From Eremomyces bilateralis CBS 781.70 (lineage: Eukaryota > Ascomycota > Dothideomycetes > Eremomycetales > Eremomycetaceae), in NCBI RefSeq assembly GCF_010015585.1, contig NW_022985074.1, forward strand, positions 1 to 64,000: DNA of 64,000 nt, given 5' to 3'. Below are positions 1-11,369 of the stretch, one piece after another. How positions within the stretch are numbered: position 1 is the stretch's first letter; each line of letters starts with the position of its first letter. The position numbers and the translations under genes are program-made. The notes under the pieces were generated by a model, which saw nothing but the letters and a program-made list of their open reading frames with translations, ran no database searches and was not told the DNA's origin.

Positions 1-802
1 AGGAGATTCGTTCAATTTTGACAGCGTTTTGGTTCGACATCTGTCTCGCCCATTCGGTGTTCCCCTCACTTTCACCGGTTGTGATCTGTGTGTGAATCGG
101 GATGCCCATTACCATAAGTAGCTTCGGGCGACGGATCAGTTTGATGCCGTCATCCCCAGCGATTCCAGTAGCGATGATCTGGTCCCGTCGGGTAGTGGTG
201 GGAACCACGACCGACACCTTACCGGCTGCCCGGTGGTGGGGGATGATCGCTTTCGCGTCTGGGATTACCTTCTTGATTCTCTGTAGTTTCTCTTCCGTCG
301 TCTCTTCTACGGCTCCTGCCATTTCAGAGAGGCGCACTTCAACGACCGCCTTGGTCTTTCCCCCTGCGGCGATCTCACTCCAGGTTCGTGTCTCGGTGGT
401 TGGGGCCGCGGCTGGGCGACCGCGGTCTTTCGCGATTCCAGCTTCAATACGTCCAAGACGCTCCAATATTTGACCCATCGCTGGGTCCCTGGCGGGTGTT
501 CCCGCCTGCGCCTTTTCCATACTCTTTCTCTGTGCCAGCTCCGGAATGAGCCGGAGAACGGGCGTTAGGTGAGCCTCAAGAACTCCACGGAGCGACCCCG
601 CCCCAGCCCATCCACGGCAGCTCTCCAACGCGAGTTTTATATGGTTTTCCATAATTTGGAGCATCCGCCCCTCATCCATCCGTCCATTTTGTTCTCCCAC
701 TCCGTTGCGGGTGTTGGGTCGTGGGTGGTCCGCCTGCTGGGGACGCGTCGGGGACGCGTCTTTGGCCTGCGGGCCTTTCCCCCTCATGCGCCCTCCAACC
801 AT
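1..802 (-). mobile_element. LINE (non-LTR retrotransposon) ORF1, 5' part, cut by window edge
   Basis: On the minus strand an open frame starts at an ATG at 802 and stays open to base 1, about 267 codons. A Gln/Arg/Pro-rich leader is followed by a helical stretch and then by TWSEIAAGG. After a segment beginning VVEVRL comes a predicted alpha/beta segment ending in KLLMVMGIPIHTQ. This order, a basic leader, a 'SWA.IA'-like box, and a beta-strand region ending in a '.VHGI' box, is what fungal Tad/I-like LINE ORF1 (gag-like RNA-binding) proteins show. The ORF2 endonuclease/reverse transcriptase would lie to the left, outside the window. No stop interrupts the part seen, so this copy may be fairly young. 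The family call rests on recalled pattern only. A later in-frame ATG at 652 is an alternative start. Confidence 0.6.
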
Positions 803-1640
803 TATTTGAGAGGGCTGCAATAGTTGATTATAATTGAATGAAGTGTAAAGAATCGATTACGATCATAATCTCAGCTAATTTCCAAGTTGTGGGCTGTTTT
901 GCAGAAAAATGTTCAGCTCCATACGGTATAATATGTAGGAAAAGCAAACTTTTGACTTAAGTAAATATGAGCGTCAAGAATGAACCACCGAATCAGAATA
1001 CAGCCATAGGGTACCTCCTAATAGATTGTAGATTGAGGCCTTCTTCTTGTGATCAAGCTGTATCTGCCATTCATTGCGGGAGTTTAGAACTCACTCGGTC
1101 TTGAGAATTTATGAAAGGGACAAAGAGCAACACTTAACCTCCGAAGATAATGCATGCCGTAGTGAATAGGAAAAAGATAGCTGAATACTAAATGGACATA
1201 ATGACGAATTGTAGTTATCACAAAAGCTTCAGACTGAGAATTGGCTCCTTTAGGCTTAGAAGTCCTGCACGGTTTCGGTCCATTATTGATAAGAAAGGAA
1301 GATCCGAAGACTGCTTGAAAAGAGATGCAAGATGTTGACAACAAGTTGTTCTACAGAATGAGAGGTGATGTTTATGGCAGGCAAACCCCTCCACCCCACA
1401 CACTCCTCCGCCAGACTAAGACAGATCGAGTAATTCCATCCTCGATGTGACCCATGGATGCATTGCGGACGGTTGACTCAATAACCGGACTCTTTCCTGT
1501 TACTTTCATGTTGCTCTAGATTTTCTTGTCACTGTATAACCGGACTGTGATTTCAACATCATTTCCTTCGGGTAACTGCTCTGGACGAGATGGAGTTGAG
1601 TAACCCCGCATGGGGCGTTGATCGTTGGTCATATATCCAC
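803..1640. other. intergenic, no gene recognised
   Basis: Rather AT-rich sequence between the LINE 5' end and the DUF3445 gene. Only short overlapping frames without family features are present. The right part must carry the promoter of the gene starting at 1641. Confidence 0.5.
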
Positions 1641-2936
1641 ATGCTCTCGCTATGTGGAATAGTATTACTTACCGGATGGACCATATATCTGGGATTGATG
1701 AGGAGGAACCGCAAGGTATGTTACAAGAGCGGACAAGTTGGTATATACTCTGCGTAATAATTGACATCATCTCCCAAGGCTCAGACTGCCCAGACCTTCG
1801 ACGATGACCCGAAGAATGCTGATCCATATTCTGACATTGAACCACTCGAAGACGTGGACTGGAAGGCTGGGGAAATCCTCCAGATGCGGCCTTTCAAACC
1901 CAAGTACCACTTGACAATGGGTAAGCCAATACACAGTCGGTGACTGGCTTGATGCTCGACTAACCTCAACCAAGCTCTGTCTCCATGCTCCTTATCTGAA
2001 TTGGTCAAGGTAGACTCGACATATATGGATCGGATCGAACTCCGACGATCCCTCATAAAGAACAATCGCGCGGACGTGATCGGTGTGAATCCGGTGGCTT
2101 CGCCTGCGATCCAAGAGCTGTACTCATGGCTTGTGGAAACCTATCTCCCGATGCGTTTCCCTTCCATGTACGCCGTTGAACACCGGGTTTCAGAGCCCAA
2201 CACCCTTCGTAACCGTGCGACGGGGGAAGTCATAAACCTAACCCCACCACCGACATCCGAGGAAGCCTTAGCCATTCTCGGGTCGCATATTGACATCGAC
2301 TTTCTGGTCCTCCTCCCATCAACGACCCATGCTCCGAGTGACGCACCACCCGAACCTCCCGGATCTTCAAAAACGCAAGAGCACGCTCCGTACATTCTCC
2401 ACGCCTTCATCACCTGCTTCCCTGCAGGATTTGCGACGGCTCAGAAGATTTCGAACACGCTCGCTGACATCCACATTCCGGTGCCGGGATACGATAAGAT
2501 CCGCAAAAGCATGGACCGTTTCTTCGCGACGTTGCCGGTGGGGAAGATTGTGCAGCGGGCAAATTGGAGCATTACGACGGGTGGGGAACTTTTCGTCATG
2601 GCTGGCAGCCATATGAGCGAAGAGGAATACGCGTTGAATAAGGAGGAGAAGGAAGCGGTGAAGGAGATGGCCGTGGAGGAGGTGGAGGAGAACAAGAAGA
2701 ATATCTGGGTCAGATGCGAGAGACAGACTCTCCATCGCTTGCCAAAGACGAAAGCACTTGTGTTTGGTGTCAAGACGTATGTGTATCCCATCGAGGATAT
2801 AAAAGCGGAAGGCAACGCCGAAGTGCTCGCAGAGGCCATTGAAGGCCTCGGGAAGGGCAACGTAGAGAATATGCGGGTGTATAAGAGAAGTGTCGTATGG
2901 GGACCTGCGGTGTGCGAGTGGCTGAGGAAGCCATAA
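1641..2936 (+). CDS. DUF3445 family protein (haem-dependent oxidative N-demethylase-like), membrane-anchored
   Basis: Exons 1641-1715, 1779-1920 and 1975-2936 give 392 aa. Both introns (63 and 54 nt) are GT-AG, and the second carries a GACTAAC branch site. Residues 1-20 form a hydrophobic anchor (start MLSLCGIVLLTGW), followed by RRNRK, suggesting an N-in or N-out single-pass membrane protein. The rest matches DUF3445: FKPKYHLTM at the domain start, YLPMRFPSMY in the first third, a central segment with ITTGGELFV, and near the end VRCERQTLHRLPKTKALVF followed by KTYVYPI. Family members bind haem and bacterial ones oxidatively demethylate amines; the substrate of the fungal branch is not established here. 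The start was chosen because it restores the usual N-terminal anchor; a downstream in-frame leucine codon is not credible. The gene ends 79 nt before the convergent stop of the next gene. Confidence 0.85.
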
Positions 2937-3015
2937 GTTGAGAACGCCCCAGTAGCCGTATATCCTCTCTGAGATAGGTCAAATCCAGCCTTTTATCCAC
3001 GTGCATGGGTCCGAT

Positions 3016-3912
3016 TCATTCATCCACCCCAACTTTAGCATGTCGGAAGTATTTCATTCCCACCCACGCAACAATGACCCACACCCACGCCATCACGGAG
3101 CTCAAGATCAGCAGCGCAGGATAGTACCCGACAATCGGCAGCGTCGGATCGTCTTCCAGCTCCGGCGGTGCATACGGTGTCTCCCCAACATCCCATGCCC
3201 ACGACCACACCCCTAGGCAGGAGCCCATGCCGACGATGAATACCACCCAAGTAAGAATGAGAATCACCCAGCCCCACGTCGCCGTCTCGGCGTAGTCCCA
3301 TTCTTCGAAGGGGTATTCGTCCGCAGAGGGGTGTACATGCGCGAGTGGATGCGCTTTAGGCGGGCTGTGGTGGGTCGACCTGGCACTCCGTTTGCGTTGG
3401 AGTGAATTCGGGGGGTGCAATGAGACCGAGGATGAGGAATCATCATCATCGGTTGTGGAGGCGTATCTCAAGCGTGAAACGACTTGGGGAATCGCGAGCG
3501 GGTTTAGCTCAGAATGCAAATTTTGCGACGGAGGTTCAGTAGGAGATGTCAGTGTTGGGTTTGGATTCTGATCGGATGGTTCTGAAGTGCAGTCGTTTGA
3601 GGAGGACGTGGGGGAATCCACAGGAATGGCGGCATTCGTGCCGTCGTCCAGAGAATGCAGGACGGGTTCTGGCCTCTCTATTCTTTTCTCCTCTGCTGGG
3701 CCGCTAGAACATTCTTCTTCCACATCCAAGCTCTTTTCAAGTTCGGGTAATCTATGTGGAGAATTACTCTTGGACCGCAGACGTCCGGGTCCTAGTAGTG
3801 CGGTCTTTCGGAGTGATCCTTTCCTCTTCCGCCCTTTCACTGTATACAACGAATTGTTCTTGACCTCACCATCTTCGGATGGACCGTTCTTTTTCTGCGA
3901 TTCCGACGGCAT
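3016..3912 (-). CDS. two-TM membrane protein of unknown function
   Basis: Single exon, 298 aa. Residues 1-210 are hydrophilic and rich in Ser, Pro, Glu, Lys and Arg, with basic clusters near the N-terminus (KGRKRKGSLRK) and QRKRSAR further on, so disorder and phosphorylation are likely. Two strongly hydrophobic, Trp-rich segments follow at about 213-238 (WGWVILILTWVVFIVGMG) and 262-284 (YYPALLILSSVMAWVWVIV), joined by a short acidic loop (GETPYAPPELEDD). The protein ends shortly after the second segment. I do not recognise a named family. The high aromatic content and strict order of the C-terminal block suggest it is the conserved part. It lies tail to tail with the DUF3445 gene with only 79 nt between the stops. 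Confidence 0.7.
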   Translation of the reverse strand: MPSESQKKNGPSEDGEVKNNSLYTVKGRKRKGSLRKTALLGPGRLRSKSNSPHRLPELEKSLDVEEECSSGPAEEKRIERPEPVLHSLDDGTNAAIPVDSPTSSSNDCTSEPSDQNPNPTLTSPTEPPSQNLHSELNPLAIPQVVSRLRYASTTDDDDSSSSVSLHPPNSLQRKRSARSTHHSPPKAHPLAHVHPSADEYPFEEWDYAETATWGWVILILTWVVFIVGMGSCLGVWSWAWDVGETPYAPPELEDDPTLPIVGYYPALLILSSVMAWVWVIVAWVGMKYFRHAKVGVDE

Positions 3913-5226
3913 AGTTAAAGTCGCGTTATCGATCTAGGGAGATGATCCAGAGGAGGTATTGAGGATCTTAGTTGTTGCCATATCCAGCAGGCTCCGTTTC
4001 CAGCACCGAGTACAGATATTCATTGTCCTATAGCATCACTGTTTCTCAAGGCTGACCCTGTCCCATTGCATTTTATGAACGGTTTCCACTGTACACGAGA
4101 ATGCTGCTCCTCTTCGGCAACTAAAGTCGGACGTTGTCTGGAAGTTCCAAGATAAATAAATATTATTTCATGACGGGCTTGGGGACACGATTCAACTCTT
4201 GATCCAGATTCTAGATTCTAGAATGTGTTATTGCCTAATGTGTTATTGCCTGATGGCCTTGTGGCCTCGCCGATCTGATGTGAGGACTGGGAGGCCTCCA
4301 GCATATCCCAGACACTCCATGTCGTTGAGATACTTCTATTCCATGGTGTACGTTATCAATTTACCATTTCTTCTGTACCTTTGCAATTGCACACTTACAC
4401 CATTGAGACCTCTCCAGTGATTAGGCGTTTCACCTAGTCTTAGCAAGAAACATAGATATGCTATGACAGAAACCCTCAGGGAACTATTGCAAGATCCGTG
4501 GTTGGTGGACTAGACGGAGTTTGCTTTGTGCATTTTTTCGCAACAGGCGATATTCCTAGTAGAGTCGAGATACCCGGGCCACGAAGCGATTGATGGTTTC
4601 CTCCGCTGTTTCGAGAGACCTTTATCTAACAGCCACTGCATAGAGACGGGCGGGGACAGCTGACCAGGCGTGGATATTGAAATGTCCATTCTTTAGATTT
4701 CACCAATGTTCAGATATAAGCATCTTCAATTGTAGACACCCTCCATGTGATTTGAATCATCTCCCCTCTCTTGGTGCATCTCCTTGGTTTGTGCTTTTTG
4801 ATTAATTTCAGATACCGGTCTCTTATCTGAACCCATGAATTCTCTTTGTAGGCGACCTTGCCATCACCTGATATTCCGTCGTTCCATTGAGTTTGCGGGT
4901 ACGCAGCTTCGTTACACTCAAATGAAATCTCCTGTATTTGACGTCAAACTTTTGAGCGACATGGAGAAGAACAAGCTCGCCAAGCGCGAACGAAATGATC
5001 CCCTGGCGAACTCATGAACCCCTTTCTGTCACCCTCTGGAGGCCCCACGTGCGGCCCCTGTGTAAGGCATCGCCATGGCGCCGCGGCCTAAATAGATCTG
5101 CCGCTCCATGTTCCAGAACCTCATCTGCACTGTGATATATTCTTCGCCACCTGGGCATTTTATCTATCCATTGCTATGAGCTATCGTTAATCTCATCACC
5201 TACAGAGGCAATTAGTCGCCGATTCC
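3913..5226. other. intergenic between divergent genes
   Basis: 1.3 kb separating two divergently oriented starts. It must contain both promoters. A short imperfect direct repeat (tgttattgcct twice, near 4226-4250) is present; no coding, RNA or transposon signature was recognised. Confidence 0.5.
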
Positions 5227-6786
5227 ATGGCTTCTGTCTCCACCATGCCTCTCCCAATCCCTCCGCGAACCCCGACTCCTCCCCCTGATGACGGGACCGA
5301 CCCTCACTTTGAACCCTACATTACCCCAGCTGAATTCAATCCCGACGCTCTATCCCCATTGTCGGGTGCCTTTCCATCCCAGAAATATGGCTCTCTTACA
5401 GCTGCAAGCTCGAGTGTGGCTCCATCGCCCCGGAGCCCACTTACTCCGGCGACGGGGAACTCATTGTACACGCCATTGGCGGTGCCGAACGACAATGAGG
5501 GTCTGAAGAGCGGGACGAGTGATAGCTTCAAGAATCCATTCAACTTCCAGACGGTTCAATATACCGCTGGAAGAGCAGCGCCGCCCAATGCAGCGAAGTC
5601 GGTACGTTCTTCGAGCGTCGGTAGAACCTTGATGTCCCGCACGCTAACCATATAGTCTCTACAGGACCTTGGACGACGTCGCGGACACAAATACAAGCAC
5701 TCCTCTGTCTCCCATCAGATCATCCTCGAGCCTCCTCCCAACCGGACACCTCTCCAGATCCCCACATCCTTACCGATCCCTACCATGGCCGAGTTCCGCC
5801 ACAGCATGTCCCTTGACCAACGAACGCGCCTTGTCTGGTGCTGCTGTCATCTTGCCGTCGCCGGATATGTACAATGGACGTCCAAAGGAAGCCTTGCCAC
5901 AACCGCGCTCTCGCATCTTCTGTTCTTCGACGCCCTGGGCGCGTTCCTCTGTGTCGCTGTGGACGTTGCCCGGGGGTTTGATGTCTGGGGACGTAGCTCG
6001 GTGGCCCACCCGTTCGGACTGTCCAGACTCGAAATCTTGACATCGCTTGCCATGTCTGTTGGACTGCTCTTCATGGGCATCGACATCATTTCTCACTCAT
6101 TGACGCATTCCCTGGAGGCTGTCGGTCCCCATGAGCCACATACTGATAACCATGGCTCGGGCCATCTCCGTGTCCCGGCTTACTCCATCGATTTTGCCGC
6201 CGTGGCCGCAATTGCCGCAAGCCTCGTCTCGGCGACACTGCTGAAGAACCACGCCAGAATCGGTCGAACAGTGAAATCCTCCACCTTGTTCTCCGCCCTC
6301 CCTTTCACGCTTCCTTCCATCCTCGCAAACCCATCTCACCTTCTCACGCTCTCCTGCGCCGCCCTGCTGCTCATTCTCCCTCTCCTCGGCCTCCCAATCA
6401 CACCATTCGCCGACGCAGCCCTGGCCGTCCTCACCGCGGCGAGCATGATGACCCTCGGTGGACGCCTCTGCGTGGCGCTGGGTCGGATCCTACTCATGTC
6501 CTGCCCTGGCGCTGGCGGCGCCAATGCCGTGCACGAAGTAGTTGAAGCGATCCGACGAGACGACGCTGTCCGAGATGTGGAAGATGCGAGGTTCTGGCAG
6601 GTACACTACGAACTGTCCATGGCGAATCTGAAGGTCGCGGTGGAGGGGAGAAGGAAAGATGAGGTTCCGCGGTTGAGGGAGAGGGTGGTGAGCTTGGTTC
6701 GGAATCGATTGGGAGGGGGATATGGAGGGGGGAAAGGGGCTATCAAGTGGGAGGTGAGCGTCCAGGTGAAATTGGTTAGTGACTGA
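5227..6786 (+). CDS. ZRG17: ZRG17-like cation diffusion facilitator (ER zinc transporter subunit)
   Basis: Exons 5227-5601 and 5665-6786 (63-nt intron) give 498 aa. Residues 1-125 are a Pro/Ser-rich cytosolic tail ending in NPFNFQTVQYTAG, a conserved block of fungal ZRG17 proteins, and continuing after the intron with GRRRGHKYKHSS. About six membrane segments follow from roughly residue 180. The CDF fold is visible in FFDALGAFLCVAVDV, then HPFGLSRLEILTSLAMSV (the 'YGFGR.E.L' box) and ITPFADAALAVLTAASM. The C-terminus is a soluble alpha/beta domain (WQVHYELSMANLKVAV) typical of CDF cytoplasmic domains. In yeast Zrg17 pairs with Msc2 to bring zinc into the ER. As in that subunit, canonical CDF Asp/His metal ligands look incomplete, so a partner-dependent role is likely; that is inference. 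Confidence 0.82.
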
Positions 6787-7213
6787 ACACGATACCCCTA
6801 TGACGAGAGGAGGGTTTGGCGTTATGACTTATTATGATTTCTTGCATGATGGACTGGACTGGCTGGCATTGTTTTCCTGTATCTACCTACTATTCTAGAT
6901 ATACAATACTGTATTCATACTTGTGATATATACATGGCTGCCCGATATCGTGAACATCAAGCAGAAGCACATGTCTGTGCACGTGATTCTCGGCTCGACT
7001 TGCCAACTCTCTCGGCTCGAATGTTTCAAACGTCATTTGAGCCGAAGCCTCTAAAGTCCAAACGGCTTGACATGACAATTGACAGCAGATTCGCGTGGAT
7101 TTACGGCTCCAAACTATTCGCATAAACATATACCTGACTTAATTACCTTAGATCTGTCTCTATTCTTGACCCTAACTTTTCTCTATCTCCTATGACCGAC
7201 AAACCCATTGGTT
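6787..7213. other. intergenic
   Basis: 427 bp between two genes in the same direction; holds the 3' UTR of the zinc transporter gene and the promoter of the RING-CH gene. Nothing else recognised. Confidence 0.5.
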
Positions 7214-8956
7214 ATGGCCTCCCTACCACCGCGACAGCGACGCTCCTCTCCATCTAGCCAGCAAACACCGAATATCGAATCGCCCGACGCTGGACCAATC
7301 CATACGTCACAGTCCACCGCCTCCATACAGTCCGCCGATTCCCAAACCCTATTACCTGGGTCGCAACCCAACCTTGAAGATAACCCCACTTCAAAACCGA
7401 CCGAAATGTCCACATCACAACCGCCACCGGCTTCGACATCGGATGAGCCCGCAGACGATTCCGAGGCTCGTCGATGCTGGATCTGCTTCTCCGATGAGAC
7501 CGAAGATCCACAGCCCACTACGTGGCGGACGCCTTGCCCATGCGCGCTCGCCGCTCACGAATCATGTCTGCTGGACTGGATAGCCGACATGGAGTCCCCC
7601 AGCTCCAACCGACAAGCAGGGCAAAGTCCGGAGCTGAAATGTCCACAGTGCAAGAGCCCGATCATAGTTACAAGGCCGACGAGCGTAATCGTCCAGGCGG
7701 TGCGGGCGATGGAATATGCGGTCAGCTTCATGATGCTCCCCGGCCTTGCGGTGGTCGTGGCCTATCCGATCTACCAGGGCATGCTCGGACATGGCGAATG
7801 GACGATCAGGACAGTCTTTGGGCGGGAAGACGCGGAGCGGATACTCGCTCCCATACACATGGCTGTCGAGCAACGGGTGGCTCTATTCCACAACGCGGAG
7901 GGCTGGGGTGACGAGCTGGCGATTGCGATGGGCCACTGGGCCACGAACTGGCATCTGAACATCGGGCTTCCGCTAATCCCCGTATTCCTGACCCTGAACC
8001 GAACCTCCGCGCTCGACAACTACCTCCCGCTCGTCCCGATGCTGTTCTTCGCAAGCGGAGCAACATCGCTCTCCAACCCCAAGGTCACGGACCTGTGGCC
8101 GCCCAGCGCGTCCGCCTCGTTCGCGATCCTTCCCTACATCCGCGCCGCATACAACGGCCTCTACCACCACTTCTTCGCCTCGTACGAGAAGCAGTGGCTC
8201 AAAGAGATCCAACCGCGCCACGGCACCAACGAGAACGGCCAAAACAACGACGACAACGACGACGCCGCACCCGGCGTCGGCATCGAGATGGAGATGATCC
8301 TCGAGGACTCCGACGGCGACACCGACGACGAGATGCCGCCATTAGTTGAACCCGCACCACCGAATCAAAACCAACCACACACGATAATCGTCCCCCCAGA
8401 CACGCAACCCCCCCACACTCCTCCCGTCGACCAACCCACTCCTCCTCACGGTCCCCCGCAAAACGGCCCCGACCCCAACGGTGGCGCCCCCGCCCCAAAC
8501 ATCCCTGTCCCCCCCCAGGCCCCTCCCGGCGCCCAACCAGCACCCAACCGCCGCGAAGACCGCGGGGGGCAACTCCTCCTCCGCACGACGTGGGCTGACA
8601 CGCTCTTCGGGGCGCTCCTGTTCCCCGCGATCGCCTCGGGGGTAGGGGAGCTCCTCAAGCACGCGCTGCCGGCGTCATGGGTGATGGCGCCGACGCTGAG
8701 CGCGCGATTCGGTAAGCTCGCGGGACCGACGGTGGTGTCGTGGATGGATAAGCTGACGGGCGCAGCGAAACCGACGGGGGTGCTGCAGATGCGGTGGGGG
8801 CGGACGTTGGTTGGGGGGTGCGTGTTTGTGGTGTTGAAGGATGCATTGATGTTGTATGTGCGGTGGCGGATGGCGAGGGATCATCGGATGAGGAGGATTG
8901 TGGATTTCGAGGGGAGTAAGGGGAGAAGGAAGGAGGGGAAGAAGGCGGCGAGGTGA
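7214..8956 (+). CDS. RING-CH (MARCH-type) membrane E3 ubiquitin ligase
   Basis: Single exon, 580 aa from the ATG at 7214. A disordered N-terminus leads to a C4HC3 RING-CH finger at about residues 88-150: CWICFSDE, then PCPCALAAHESCLLDWI and finally LKCPQCKSPI, with the His in the fifth ligand place and the Trp spacing of the MARCH class. Hydrophobic segments follow at about 170-190, 245-265, 270-295 and again near 450-475 and 525-550, so it is a multi-pass membrane protein. Between them lies an acidic stretch (EMEMILEDSDGDTDDE) and a Pro-rich linker. The architecture is like mitochondrial MARCH5-type ligases rather than Doa10, which is far longer. Substrate and organelle are unknown. Codon use shifts strongly to GC-rich third positions in the second half, and long antisense frames there are artefacts. 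Confidence 0.85.
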   Translation: MASLPPRQRRSSPSSQQTPNIESPDAGPIHTSQSTASIQSADSQTLLPGSQPNLEDNPTSKPTEMSTSQPPPASTSDEPADDSEARRCWICFSDETEDPQPTTWRTPCPCALAAHESCLLDWIADMESPSSNRQAGQSPELKCPQCKSPIIVTRPTSVIVQAVRAMEYAVSFMMLPGLAVVVAYPIYQGMLGHGEWTIRTVFGREDAERILAPIHMAVEQRVALFHNAEGWGDELAIAMGHWATNWHLNIGLPLIPVFLTLNRTSALDNYLPLVPMLFFASGATSLSNPKVTDLWPPSASASFAILPYIRAAYNGLYHHFFASYEKQWLKEIQPRHGTNENGQNNDDNDDAAPGVGIEMEMILEDSDGDTDDEMPPLVEPAPPNQNQPHTIIVPPDTQPPHTPPVDQPTPPHGPPQNGPDPNGGAPAPNIPVPPQAPPGAQPAPNRREDRGGQLLLRTTWADTLFGALLFPAIASGVGELLKHALPASWVMAPTLSARFGKLAGPTVVSWMDKLTGAAKPTGVLQMRWGRTLVGGCVFVVLKDALMLYVRWRMARDHRMRRIVDFEGSKGRRKEGKKAAR

Positions 8957-9558
8957 TTTTGGCGCGCTGCTGTACTAATAGAGGGACCTTCTGCGATTAA
9001 CACGACTTCCGGGATGGATTAGGAGTCGTTTATCCGGTCTTGGTTCTTGTTCCGCGGATTGCGCGGCGCTGGATTAGACATGGGATTTGGTTGTTCACGA
9101 TAACGATACCAAGAAGATTAGATATATTGAATTACTCCTTCTCGGCTGACTCGATCCGCAAGGTTTTAGAAGCGTTGGGAGCCAATCTCATAGTAGGTTG
9201 AGATCGAACGCTGGATGGGGTTCTCTGCCTTTCAGCCGTCCAATGAATATTCCAGCGAGGGCTCGACTGTAACAGAAACGGATATCCTCCCATCACACGT
9301 AGCCTGATGCTAGATAGGAGTTATGATACCATCTTAGACCAGTTAATACAGGTTTGCCAGATGTACGGACGCACATGCTTGTGGTACGTTGCAACTCCCT
9401 GACGCAGAAGCACACTGGATTAAGCCCATGCCTCCGTGTCTCCCTGTCTTCTAGCTTCTCCCCAGCGCTCACCGAGCGCTCGCTAGCACCTTCAAGCCCC
9501 GCCTCTTCCTCAACCAAACCCATCCCATATATATAAGCCCCGTCGTCTCCTCCCCATC
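8957..9558. other. convergent intergenic region
   Basis: 3' flanks of the RING-CH and cyclin genes. A pyrimidine-rich stretch with CATATATATAAG lies at about 9525-9540, next to the cyclin stop. No gene seen. Confidence 0.5.
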
Positions 9559-10520
9559 TCATCCCTCCTCCACACCACCCTCCCGCCTCCCCATCTCCAC
9601 CACAATCTCCTCCCTCGTCAACGGTACCCTCCGCTCCCCCCACCTCTCCCTCTCCCCCTCCACCCACCCCTTAAAACTCACCATCGCTACCACCAAAAAA
9701 CCCAACTCCTCCCTCTCCACATCAAACACCTCCCACCATTCGCACTCCGGCAACCTAACCCCCACCTCCTTCGCCGCCAGGTAGATCGCCGCCGTCGCCA
9801 GCGCGCTCGGCTGCTGCGTGAGGTACAGCGACTGGGGGTTGAACAAACAGGAGTTGAGGTGCTTGAACGCGCGTTTCGCGACGGCGGCGCCTTGCGGGGA
9901 GAATCCGGTGAGCACGGAGAGGGATTGTAGGTAGGTGAGTGCGAGCGCGTGCGGGAGAGCGACGTGCAAGTGGTGGCCGAGGGTGGTGAGGAGCTTGGAT
10001 TCGGCGGAGAAGAGGGCAAGGCGGCGGCGTTGGAGGTCACCTTCGGTGAGGTGGTAGGTGGATGGGTCGGGGGCGCTGGGGAGGTTGCGGGGGGTGAGGA
10101 AGAGGGAGGGGAGGGTGGAGAGGTACGCGTAGACGGTGAGGATGCTGCGAGGGGAGAGGGGGGATAGGGAGCCTTTGGTTGTGAGGTAGAGAGATGCGGC
10201 GGATATATCCTAGGATCGGTTAGTATTATTTTGATCGCAATCCATTGGGATATGCTCACTTTCGCTCCGTGTATATCAAGAAGACTACCCCCTTCGGCCC
10301 CGACCCAGTACCGCGTGAAGATCACAATCGCTTGGGTTATAATCTCCTGCGGGAGACGAAGTAGTATCCCCGCATATTGAATGAGTTTCTGACCTGCGTG
10401 AATGATTGATCTCTCGAGATCTGCTGGAACGCCATCGAGTTGGGATGATGAGATTGATAGCTGCTCAGGGGTTGCGAGCGGGTTTGCGAGGAGGCTGTTC
10501 TTCACCTCCAAGGCTGCCAT
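9559..10520 (-). CDS. cyclin L-like protein (transcription/splicing cyclin)
   Basis: Exons (minus) 10520-10260 and 10209-9559, intron 50 nt with a TACTAAC branch site; 303 aa. Two cyclin boxes are visible. Box 1 starts with LIQYAGILLRLPQEI, which closely resembles the 'LIQ.AGILLRLPQV' signature of cyclin L, and continues after the intron with DISAASLYLTTK. Box 2 contains LGHHLHVALPHALALTYLQ and ALATAAIYLAAKEVG. Cyclin L pairs with CDK11-type kinases and acts in transcription elongation and pre-mRNA splicing. The protein lacks the RS-rich tail of animal cyclin L, which is usual in fungi. Assignment to cyclin L rather than cyclin K/T is based on the box 1 signature. Confidence 0.8.
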
Positions 10521-11369
10521 TGAGTTTACTGTGGCTGTTTATGTCCCTGGCCTATTTGGATAACTTTATGGTCTCATTTGAAATGATTGATGGCAACAAC
10601 ACAAGATTTGAGATGAACTGGAGTTTTAAGATCTCAGGCTTGGATTGTATTTGATAATTGTTGATGGACGTCATGGTTGAGGTCAAATCTGATTGATAGA
10701 GTAACGCTTTTGTGCCTGAGGCACCGGTGTGGTTTTACTGCGTATCATGATCACGATTCTCACGACAATATAAATATCGATGCACTCGGTTCTATTTCGA
10801 GAAAATACCAGGCGATACAGTAGCCAGGGCATTATTTCTTAAGGTGCTGTGATGGTAGTCACATGGATGACAAGTCAGTTCGATTAAGATCATATATTCA
10901 TTTATAACCATCTGACTGATCCTTAACCATCGAACTTTGATATCAATCCCATCTGACTCTCATCGTCCGATATGGTAACCGACTGCGATGACCCGACCCT
11001 GTCCCAGAAGCGCTATTCTCTGCTGCACTCCCCGTTGATGCCGCTACCACGGCGTGAGCCAGTTCGCAGGTGAACACCTGCCCTGTTGGATATCATTGTT
11101 TGGTATAAAAACCACTTTTGCCAAACCCGTGAAGTAGAGATGTCCCGAGACCCGAAAATAAAAGAAGCCCCATTACTCTCGAGAGCGCCGCGCGGACACT
11201 CGACCGAACGAGTCGGGGCGGGAGAGTGGAGTTGTTCGAGTTCGAAGAGGGGATGACAAGCCTGTCATGTCCGTGTCCTATAGCTCCGTCCTGTGTTGTT
11301 TCGCATACACTCCAAAAACCCACAGCAATTGCACCGATTTTCCCACAGCGAGCATGAGACACCGCCCGC
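10521..11369. other. intergenic, upstream of cyclin gene
   Basis: 849 bp between two minus-strand genes; includes the cyclin promoter and the 3' UTR of the Cys-rich protein gene. No additional feature recognised. Confidence 0.5.

Noticed and set aside
4226-4250. Direct repeat tgttattgcct x2 as a possible regulatory or transposon end
   Set aside because: Too short and isolated, with no inverted partner or target duplication.
8199-8846. Long minus-strand frames across the RING-CH gene
   Set aside because: They are antisense shadows caused by GC-rich third codon positions; composition is Arg/Gly-rich without any domain.
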